NCBI GenBank assembly: GCA_015350385.1
Contig: WNKI01000002.1
Coordinates: forward strand, 7,763,799-7,827,798
Direction of reading: 5' to 3'
Length of the DNA stretch: 64,000 nt
Source: Aculops lycopersici
Lineage: Eukaryota; Arthropoda; Arachnida; Trombidiformes; Eriophyidae
Both the position numbers and the translations under genes were made by a program. Under the pieces are notes generated by a model that worked only from the letters and a program-made list of their open reading frames with translations, did no database searches and had not been told where the DNA came from. Shown piece after piece: positions 42,510 to 50,103 of the stretch; the stretch's first letter is position 1; each line of letters begins with the position of its first letter.

Positions 42510-43470
42510 AATGTTGACTAATTATGATGGCTGATGTTGAGATTGTTATAAGTGATATTTTGTATTAGATATTGATAAAGTTATCTCTCAAAGCTGATAC
42601 GACAATGATTTGTGATGATTTTGTCAACGACTTGCCCAGTTCTTATGTCGGCCTTAATCTTGTCAACTTTATAGCCAACAAAATGAATAAATTTGAGAAA
42701 TGCGAATGTATAGATGTGATGAAATTCAGAATGATGATGTCGAATTTATCGGTGGTCACCGACTGAAGAATAATTGAATCTCTTATTGTGTAATAATAAT
42801 AATAGCGATTAAGGTGTAGACAACGGATAAGTTAATTAGTGCTGACCCTATCCTCTGAGTGTACGTCGTGACGTTTGCTGTGTTTTTATGAAGATAATAA
42901 AGTTGTCATAATAGGATGTGATAATAATGTGACAGGATCTTAAACTAGATCAATAATACTGGTCTAGTGGATTACAATTACGCTCATGTGCTGTCTATAA
43001 AATCTGATACACACAGACAGACACACACACCTAGAAAATTGTCAATATGAAAACACGGCGGTAGCGAAGTGGTGGCGGGATCCACTGGCTTTGCGCTACA
43101 CCTCAATTTCTTCACCGTGTACCGCTTTGCAGCTTTTGCTATCTGCAGTTTGTCCTCCATGCGAGCAGAATCCATTACGCGCTCAGGCAAAGCCAGTGGA
43201 CTTTGCCTGAGCAATGGCTGGCATTGCTGCAATGCAATGGCCCATTCAATATCGCAGGAACCTTCGTTAACTGCAACCCAATGGACAAGTCATGCAAAAG
43301 TTGGTTTGCTACGGCTAGCCTGCGCGAGCGGCAAGGGAAGTTTGTGTGTTAAAATCTACATGCCAACGAGTAAAAACTTGCGCTCACACACAGCTATTTT
43401 GAGGGTTATTATCCAACAAATTAACATCAAGGATAATATATTTGTCAAGAGAGAAAGAGGAAACATTCAA
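42510..43470. other. region between USP48 and MIC10 with inverted repeats
   Basis: About 960 bp. It must hold both divergent promoters. TATAAAA is at 42996..43002. A striking set of inverted repeats lies at 43081..43245. An open - strand frame with a possible acceptor covers about 42984..43280 but lacks an ATG I trust. A 53-codon ATG frame at 42605..42766 has no recognisable domain. Confidence 0.5.
43081..43212. repeat. nested inverted repeats with alternative pairings
   Basis: TCCACTGGCTTTGC (43081..43094) is perfectly complementary to GCAAAGCCAGTGGA (43187..43200). The latter overlaps a separate perfect hairpin: GCTCAGGCAAAG (43181..43192), 8-nt loop, CTTTGCCTGAGC (43201..43212). The two pairings are mutually exclusive. 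Confidence 0.85.
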
Positions 43471-43684
43471 AATGGAATCATCAAAAAGCGAAGACTTGCA
43501 TCTGCACGCCTTTGATAGGTTTGTGTCAAATGCAATTATCAAAACTGGCTATGGATTGGGCATAGGAGCACTTTTTTCACTAACCCTATTGAGGCGGCGA
43601 CTTTTTCCCATTTACTTGGGCTCGGGAACAGGATTTGGCTACGCGCTTAGCGACTATAACAAGCAACTAAGATCAATCAAGTGA
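43471..43684 (+). CDS. Micos10: MICOS complex subunit MIC10
   Basis: Small inner mitochondrial membrane protein that bends crista-junction membranes. 70 residues from ATG43471 (MESSKSEDLHL; AAAATGG context). The two family glycine motifs within the two membrane helices are present: GYGLGIGALFSLTLLRRRLF and GSGTGFGYALSDY. The positively charged RRR loop between the helices is kept. Human MINOS1 has GTGFGLGIVFSLTFFKRR and GSGMGLGMAYS in the same places. AATAAA at 43772..43777 follows. The frame is open slightly upstream, but this Met fits family length. Confidence 0.88.
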
Positions 43685-43771
43685 GCCACCAATAATTTGC
43701 ACTTATTGTGTTATCATTATAAACCTCGAGTTGTTTCAGTCAAACAAGCGTTACATCATGGTCATATAGTC

Positions 43772-43777
43772 AATAAA
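43772..43777 (+). terminator. AATAAA poly(A) signal for MIC10
   Basis: 88 nt after the MIC10 stop and well before the beclin start, consistent with independent transcripts. Confidence 0.5.
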
Positions 43778-44055
43778 ACAATTGTGAATAAGGTGCTAGC
43801 TTTGACCTCGTCGCCAAAGTAGATACACACGTTTTGTTGTCATGTCGCGTTGCACTATACTTTTTATGCAGCGAACTGTAGCAGCGCCGCTACTTCGACT
43901 TTGAGGCTGAGAGCCAAGTGCATAGAAATTTTTGTAAACAAACCATTCGCTCTGTCTCACTGTTTCAATAGGAACCCTTTCCCACTTTTATATATTCTCT
44001 CTTTATATATCTCTCGATACCTTATTTATTCAAATCGTAGTTTCAAAGATCCAAC

Positions 44056-44892
44056 ATGGAATCCAAGGAGGTTGATATAGAAACCTTGCAATGTGAAATC
44101 AAACGTATGGAACAGCTAGAAAGTGATCTCATAAAACAATTGCAAGAGTTGGCCGAGGACCAGAAGAAGGCCGACGCAGAACTTCTAGAATTACAAAATG
44201 AAAAACGAAAGGTGAACCAACGAAATCAAGCTCATTGGACTGAATACAATCAATTGAAATACACCCTATTTAATTTGGATGATGAGATACTTAGCTCCGA
44301 AAACCAACTGGCCTATTATAAGCAAAGGATTGATCGTTTGAGTAAAACAAATGTTCTCAATGCAACATTCCACATTTGGCACACGGGTAACTTTGCTACA
44401 ATAAATGGATTTAGGTTAGGCCGGTTGCCAAAGGAACCTGTTAGTTGGGATGAGATCAATGCTGCCTGGGGTCAGTGCGTCCTGTTGCTCCATTGTTTGG
44501 CCAAGAAGATAAATCTCAAGTTTAAGAGATACAAACTTGTTCCCTACGGGAATAACTCATTCATTGAATCACTCGAAAACAAATCTCGTGAACTGCCTCT
44601 CTACGTCTCAGGTGGTTTCATGTTTATATGGACAGCTAAGTTTGACCAAGCCATGATAGCCTATTTGGATTGCTTGCAACAGTTTAAGGAGCGAGTTGAG
44701 AAGGACGAATCTAATTTTAGGTTACCTTACAGAATGGAAAAGGGCAAAATAATTGACAGCATCAATGGTTACAGCTTCTCTATAAAGATGCAAACAAACT
44801 CAGAGGAACAATGGACAAAGGCGCTCAAGTTTATGCTTACAAACCTCAAATGGTCTCTAGCATATGTAGCCTCCAATCATACTTACAACTAG
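44056..44892 (+). CDS. Becn1: short beclin-1 (coiled coil plus BARA domain only)
   Basis: Autophagy regulator and subunit of the class III PI3-kinase VPS34 complexes. 278 residues against about 420-450 in the family. Residues about 8-105 are the coiled coil (LQCEIKRMEQLESDLIKQL). From NVLNATFHIWHTGNFATING the match to the evolutionarily conserved/BARA domain is very strong: RLGRLPKEPVSWDEINAAWG, YKLVPYGNNSFIESL and EEQWTKALKFMLTNLKWSLA. The family's N-terminal ~170 residues, with the CxxC motif and the BH3 segment, are absent. An in-frame TAG lies just upstream, and a possible splice acceptor (CAAATCGTAG) abuts the 5' leader. No N-terminal exon is visible back to MIC10. ATG44056 has an AACATGG context. 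It converges on the BTB gene (57 nt between stops). Confidence 0.95.
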   Translation: MESKEVDIETLQCEIKRMEQLESDLIKQLQELAEDQKKADAELLELQNEKRKVNQRNQAHWTEYNQLKYTLFNLDDEILSSENQLAYYKQRIDRLSKTNVLNATFHIWHTGNFATINGFRLGRLPKEPVSWDEINAAWGQCVLLLHCLAKKINLKFKRYKLVPYGNNSFIESLENKSRELPLYVSGGFMFIWTAKFDQAMIAYLDCLQQFKERVEKDESNFRLPYRMEKGKIIDSINGYSFSIKMQTNSEEQWTKALKFMLTNLKWSLAYVASNHTYN

Positions 44893-44948
44893 TCTGGGAA
44901 TATCACTTTAGTCATTAAAGATTCTCACCTCCACCAAAGCATGCAATC

Positions 44949-45650
44949 TTACTGCTGGCTGTGGGTTGCTGTTATCAAATTAACCCATAAATTTGTCATA
45001 TCCGCGGTTTTATTATGTGACCACCAAATGGATAACGCATTTAGTTTAGAATCATTCTCTATGTCCCAACTTTCGGCAGTTAATATGTCCTTTATTGCCT
45101 CCTCAGGTAGATTAATGAAATCATTTGTTGTTTGCAGATATGGTAGGCAACTCAGTATCATAAGTCGCGTTGAGTTCTTCAACTCCTCAATGCCCAAATC
45201 ATGAGCGGTCTTATAGATTGTCAAAACAGTTGATGGACCCAATTTATAATTTATCTCAGCCATCAAATTTCCATACAATTGCTTGAATCCATACTTCTTC
45301 GATAGCAATAGCAACTGCATTAGTATCTCCAAGTCTCCATTTGAAACCCTCGTTTCTTGATCCAGTTTCTTGATCAGATTTGAGCCGCTAGGCGAGCTGA
45401 CTTTGGGTTCTAAACAATAGTTTTCCTCGTTATCCTCATGATTATAAAGGTAATGTATCAGTTCAACTAGATATTTCTCGTTCAATTGCAGCTCATTCAA
45501 GTTATTGGCCTGAAGGATGCTTGCAAAATAATCACTTTTGTTAATCAATATTGCCTTGTGCACCTTAATTGATCTTCCATCTGCATCAATCAATACCAGA
45601 TCACAAAGCTGAGGTTCTATGCATGGATCACTCGTTCGTTTCCTTTTCAT
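44949..45650 (-). CDS. BTB-BACK domain protein without Kelch repeats
   Basis: 233 residues from ATG45650. An N-terminal BTB/POZ domain (about 12-110) is recognisable from LCDLVLIDADGRSIKVHKAI and LINKSDYFASIL, with an acidic insertion before the second half. A BACK-like helical region follows (about 120-215: LLLLSKKYGFKQLYGNLMAE, then FINLPEEAIKDIL). BTB-BACK proteins usually serve as CUL3 substrate adaptors and carry Kelch repeats; here the frame stops at residue 233. The TAA lies in CAGCAGTAAGATT, which also fits a splice donor, so further exons are possible but would have to pass under the beclin gene. Specific orthology is not clear to me. Confidence 0.82.
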   Translation of the reverse strand: MKRKRTSDPCIEPQLCDLVLIDADGRSIKVHKAILINKSDYFASILQANNLNELQLNEKYLVELIHYLYNHEDNEENYCLEPKVSSPSGSNLIKKLDQETRVSNGDLEILMQLLLLSKKYGFKQLYGNLMAEINYKLGPSTVLTIYKTAHDLGIEELKNSTRLMILSCLPYLQTTNDFINLPEEAIKDILTAESWDIENDSKLNALSIWWSHNKTADMTNLWVNLITATHSQQ

Positions 45651-45780
45651 GATTGTGATGGTCTATAGTTTCTGTCTTGGTTCGTAATAATATAATCTTT
45701 TGAAATTTGATCAAAAACGCTCACCTGTTGAGCGTGGGTCGAGTACCTAGCGCGCAGATGACGCAAACGCAACCACCACT

Positions 45781-48462
45781 ATGCGCTCATATTCTCTCAT
45801 CCCCTCGGGTTCAAGTTTCGCTGAACCAGCCTTTCTTTTGGGCAATAGCCCAATTTATTGTCTAACCGACATCATGTTTATGGTTATATTTGTCGCAACT
45901 CTATTGACTATAATTATTCTAATTATCAGCTCTATATATTACCTGTTAACTCTGATCTCAAATGAATCAGACGAGAGCAGTCCACCGGAGCCACTTGCCA
46001 TTGACACTCATGACTTCAGCTCCACTCCCATCACATCTCCCTTAGACTTAGATTGCAAGGGCAGCAGTTTGAGATCGTTCATAAGTCGAAATATCAATGG
46101 TGGATGTAATATCGGATCTAAACTATCGCTCAGCAGGACCGACCAAATGTTGCATGCATCGATTAGCGACGAACAGCAGAAAGATCTTACCAAAACGACA
46201 CAGGCTTTGTTAAGTTCAGACTTGAAACCAAATGATACCGACACTTTAGATCAAGCAACACAAACTGTGCCAGCGACCAGCGAGTCAAATACTGAAACGT
46301 GGCAAACATCACCTGCAACCCAAAAGGCTCTACTGACCAGTCAATTAGGCGCAACTGTATGCAAGCAACTATTCGATGATTTTGATCCTAAAGAGATGCA
46401 GATTGGTGGCACTGGCTTACACTGGTGCAAAACTAGGAAGTCCCTCGATAAATTGCTACAAATTGGACTACCCATTGATGCGGTGAATAAACGCCAAGAG
46501 ACCGCCCTCCACGTTGCAGTAAGGAAGAAGAAGCTACAGATTATCATTGGTCTCCTATGTAATGATGCAAATGTTGAGTGCAAGAATGAAAACGGTGAGA
46601 CTCCTCTGATTGTTGCAACAAAAGTTAACGATATTGTAGCTTGCCAAATTTTATTGGTGTTCGATGCTAGTGTCAACGTGAAAGATAACCAGGGTTATTC
46701 CGCGAAACACTATGCATCTAGCATATGTGATAAACATAAGGTACAGTCGGCCCAATTGCCCAGCGCAGCTCATCTGATATTGGCAATGCTCAATGAGATG
46801 GGTGCTCGGAGATGCGATACGAAGATCAAGAAATCTGAATTACCATCAGGTAATAGTCAACAAAAGATCAAAAACTCACCATGCACTGATGGTTGCTCGC
46901 CCAACGGCTCATATGAAGGCAACTCCTACAACAGGTGGCAGGATTGCTCGAAAGAGTCTTTGTATAAGCGAAACATGTTTATGGATATAATCCAAGAGTA
47001 TCAAGAGAGAGGTGGTAATAACAAGATACACACTAGCAAGACTTGTGATGGCAACAAGTGCAAAGGGATCAAACGCTCACGGTTACTATGCATCGATGGT
47101 GGAGGTATGCGAGGTGTTATTGTTTGCCAACTTTTGATTGAACTAGAAAAGTACCTGAAGCGACCACTAATCAGCTACTTCGATTGGGTTGGTGGCACGA
47201 GTGTTGGCGCCTTCATTAGTTGTGCCCTATGTCTTGGAACTAAACTCCAGGAATTAAGAAAGATTTGCTTCGATGTCAAGGATGAGGTTTTCTGTGGTCA
47301 TCGGCCATACAATTCCAAGTTTTTGGAAAGGGTTTTGAAGCGTACCTTTGGTCAAACGGCCCGAATGTCTGATATTAAACACAAAAAACTAGCTGTTACC
47401 ACTGTTCTAGCCGATCGAGATCCCTGCCAATTGAGATTCTTCCGCAACTACAAGTGTCCCTCTAGTTTACTTGAGCTACATGGGTTTTCGTCAGATGAGT
47501 ATAACTTTTTATCGGTCAACTCGGTGGTAACTCGACGAAATAGTACATTGAGTGCCCGCAAGCAAGTAGCATGTGACAAAAATGGCGCTAGTAATATCCA
47601 AGCTAACAAGTCTATCGTAGAGAACAAGCAAGACAGCAGACAGACTCTCGTCCGAGAAGCAAAATCAATTCCAGCTGATACTGAGTTGAAACAAGTGACG
47701 AGCTCGACGAATGAAAAGGAGCAAAAACTTGACGAGACTTCGTCGTTGGGTGAAACCAATCAGAGTAGTACTAGTGGTAGTTTGCAACTCGTCGACTGCA
47801 CCATCGATGAGAACGAATTGGATCCTTTAATCTGGCAAGCTGTTCGCGCCTCAGCGGCAGCCCCCTTCTTCTTCAAGCCCTACGGTCCATATCTTGATGG
47901 CGGGATCATTTCCAATAATCCAACGCTCGACATAATGACTGAGTTTTTTGCCTACCAACGAGCTAGAAGCTTTCTCAGGTCTAGAGTTGGCTCGTCGAGG
48001 GATAAGCGAGGAGAGGATCAGCAGCAAACTTTGCAAGTAGATCCCGAGGTCAGTGAGGGACCGACTGAGGAATTGGACATGGTCCTTTCCCTAGGCACAG
48101 GACGAGGCCGAGTGATTGGCAAACAGGTGATGGTCGATTTTGGCCAGGTGGCAGTAGGCTTCTCAAGGGTGTTCTCACCTGTCGAGCTGCTTAGGTCTAT
48201 AAGAGCCGCTAGAGACCTTTTTAGAAAGCTAATGCAACAGTCTTGCAACACTGAGGACTATATTTTGGATCGAGCTCAAGCCTGGTGCGCCTCATTGGGC
48301 GTTCCCTACTTTCGAGTTAATCCACCACTAACCTCAATATTTTCCATAGACGACAAACGAGATGAACAATTGATCAATGCACTTTGGCAAACAAAACTAT
48401 ACATGCGATCAATGTCTAGCCAGCTGAAAGAAATTGGCGACCTTTTGGATTCCAAGGACTGA
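45781..48462 (+). CDS. Pla2g6: PLA2G6-type ankyrin-patatin phospholipase with N-terminal membrane segment
   Basis: Calcium-independent group VI phospholipase A2, which hydrolyses sn-2 acyl chains of phospholipids. Single exon, 893 residues. An unusual N-terminal hydrophobic helix lies at about residues 30-60 (MFMVIFVATLLTIIILIISS). About three ankyrin repeats follow at about 210-330 (RQETALHVAVRKKKLQIIIG, ENGETPLIVATKVNDIVACQ); human has more. The patatin domain starts LLCIDGGGMRGV (about 436-447). The nucleophile elbow is GTSVG with Ser474, and the DGG dyad is Asp706. Between them sits a Ser/Lys/Glu-rich insertion (about 585-675) that widens the Ser-Asp spacing. It is divergent from the BTB gene (130 bp) and convergent with CENP-A. 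Confidence 0.9.
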   Translation: MRSYSLIPSGSSFAEPAFLLGNSPIYCLTDIMFMVIFVATLLTIIILIISSIYYLLTLISNESDESSPPEPLAIDTHDFSSTPITSPLDLDCKGSSLRSFISRNINGGCNIGSKLSLSRTDQMLHASISDEQQKDLTKTTQALLSSDLKPNDTDTLDQATQTVPATSESNTETWQTSPATQKALLTSQLGATVCKQLFDDFDPKEMQIGGTGLHWCKTRKSLDKLLQIGLPIDAVNKRQETALHVAVRKKKLQIIIGLLCNDANVECKNENGETPLIVATKVNDIVACQILLVFDASVNVKDNQGYSAKHYASSICDKHKVQSAQLPSAAHLILAMLNEMGARRCDTKIKKSELPSGNSQQKIKNSPCTDGCSPNGSYEGNSYNRWQDCSKESLYKRNMFMDIIQEYQERGGNNKIHTSKTCDGNKCKGIKRSRLLCIDGGGMRGVIVCQLLIELEKYLKRPLISYFDWVGGTSVGAFISCALCLGTKLQELRKICFDVKDEVFCGHRPYNSKFLERVLKRTFGQTARMSDIKHKKLAVTTVLADRDPCQLRFFRNYKCPSSLLELHGFSSDEYNFLSVNSVVTRRNSTLSARKQVACDKNGASNIQANKSIVENKQDSRQTLVREAKSIPADTELKQVTSSTNEKEQKLDETSSLGETNQSSTSGSLQLVDCTIDENELDPLIWQAVRASAAAPFFFKPYGPYLDGGIISNNPTLDIMTEFFAYQRARSFLRSRVGSSRDKRGEDQQQTLQVDPEVSEGPTEELDMVLSLGTGRGRVIGKQVMVDFGQVAVGFSRVFSPVELLRSIRAARDLFRKLMQQSCNTEDYILDRAQAWCASLGVPYFRVNPPLTSIFSIDDKRDEQLINALWQTKLYMRSMSSQLKEIGDLLDSKD

Positions 48463-48627
48463 TTTGGAAGCGATCATAAAAATGGAAAAATATTTTCCAT
48501 CTCCGACAGATTTGTACACATTTTTCCCTATTGGTATTTTCCATAGTGGTTTGAAGTTTGGAATTGTTTATTTGAATGCTGGATAAAATTCTTTTGAAAT
48601 GATAGAGAAGCTCTTGGTCCATGGTGA

Positions 48628-49137
48628 TTAGCGTCGCTCTTGTAGCCTCTGACATAGCGCCATGTCGGATGCGAATAGAGTGACTCGTTTGGCGTGGATG
48701 GTGCACAAGTAGGAGTCCTCGAATAGTCTGGTTATGTAATGTTCAGCTGCATCTTGGAGGGCTTCCAGGGCGGCCACCTGGTAGCGCATTTGACTCTCAG
48801 GAGCAACGTTGTGAGTGATCTCTCTGACCAAACGATGAAATGGCAATCTAGGTATTAATAGATTGGATGATTTTTGGTACTTCTTGATCTCCTTCAAAAC
48901 ATTGACTCCCGGCTTAGCTCTTGGCTTGATCTTAACACCGCCAGCTAGATGCTTGCCTCTAGAGTAAGATATTTGTTTCCCTTTGCCCTTACCGTAAACC
49001 TTTGTATCTGGTTCACTGCTCGAGGTTGATGCTTTGGAATTCCTCTTAGTTTGTAACAATTGCGAGTGGCGATTTCTCATTGGGTCGGACTGAGGGTGTG
49101 GACCCGTCGATTTCCTTGCGGTTTGTTTGGTTCTCAT
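48628..49137 (-). CDS. Cenpa: CENP-A, centromeric histone H3 variant
   Basis: 169 residues from ATG49137; the frame is open to GTG49143. The H3 fold is clear: an alphaN region with LKEIKKYQKSSNLLIPRLPF, then VREI and a C-terminal block LFEDSYLCTIHAKRVTLF. Loop 1 between VREI and the long helix (residues 108-120) is 13 residues, against 11 in canonical H3. This insertion is diagnostic of CENP-A, and the tail of about 75 residues is longer than that of H3. The first 11 residues, MRTKQTARKST, retain canonical H3 tail sequence, missing only the first Ala. The protein ends LCQRLQERR with no hydrophobic C-terminal tail like the human LEEGLG. Single exon, convergent with the PLA2G6-type gene (165 bp). 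Confidence 0.9.
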   Translation of the reverse strand: MRTKQTARKSTGPHPQSDPMRNRHSQLLQTKRNSKASTSSSEPDTKVYGKGKGKQISYSRGKHLAGGVKIKPRAKPGVNVLKEIKKYQKSSNLLIPRLPFHRLVREITHNVAPESQMRYQVAALEALQDAAEHYITRLFEDSYLCTIHAKRVTLFASDMALCQRLQERR

Positions 49138-50103
49138 TGTCACAAATGTTTGTTGGTTGAATTATAATGAATAAGTAGTAGATGATGAAGAATATGGAGA
49201 AGTAATTATTTGAATGTGATGATATACATATGATGTAAGTTGAAATTTTGTTAGTTTCACCAACAAAAACGTGTGCCGACGCGCTATTCTCACTTCACAT
49301 GTTTACCAAACACTCTTTTTCATTGCTTTCACTCTTTGTAATGTGTAAACGGAATAGCACTGCTGTTGTCCTGCAGAGACAAAATTTTGACTCCCCCCTC
49401 TGACTTGCACACCGTGCAGGTTTAACGAGCGTTTAGTGCCGCGGCACATAAACAAGGGGGAAAGAATGGAGAAAATCTGCATGTTACTCCTCCGCAAAGT
49501 CAGCTCAGATGTACTCCAGTCTGCACCAACCCCATTGGGCGCCACACACGGTAGAGACCGACGTTTCTTGTTCAAATTTGGCCCGAGTTTTGTTCAAAAG
49601 AAACCAAAAAATTTAACACGGGATTACCCATAGACACATCTGAGGAACTTCTTTCCCTCATTTTTGACCCTCCAATTTTCACGACCTATCCCACCACATG
49701 GGGAAGCCAGGGGTGTTTGGGAAAAAACTTATGACACCCACCAGGGTCCTGTACTAAATTTCAGCGTCCCTCAGGAAAGCGCCGTTCTCGACTGGTCAGT
49801 TTGTCGATATCGCTTTTGGTCGCTCAGGAGAATCGGTGTGCTAATTGCTGCTTGTAAAACGCTTTGTGTAAAAGTCCCAGAATTCTTCGAGTCCAATTGA
49901 GTCTGTTCGAATGTTTGTGCAGCACAATGGGGTTTTATAAGTCCAGAGAAAACCCTTCTTTCACTCACTTTTCCCCGAGCCCCTCAGTTGATCCCATAAC
50001 CAGGGTCGTTGAACTTTCTTCGCCCCCGCCGATTGCTTCTAGGATTACCATTGTAATTTCAATTTTCGACTTCAGCAGCCATTTTTCATAACTTGTAAAG
50101 AAT
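49138..50103. other. intergenic region upstream of CENP-A and 3' of transferrin
   Basis: About 970 bp. It includes the CENP-A promoter and the transferrin 3' UTR. Frames of 65-90 codons here have no ATG or no domain. Nothing else seen. Confidence 0.45.

Noticed and set aside
42605..42766. 53-codon ATG frame just upstream of USP48
   Set aside because: No domain, and it probably lies in promoter or leader sequence of USP48.
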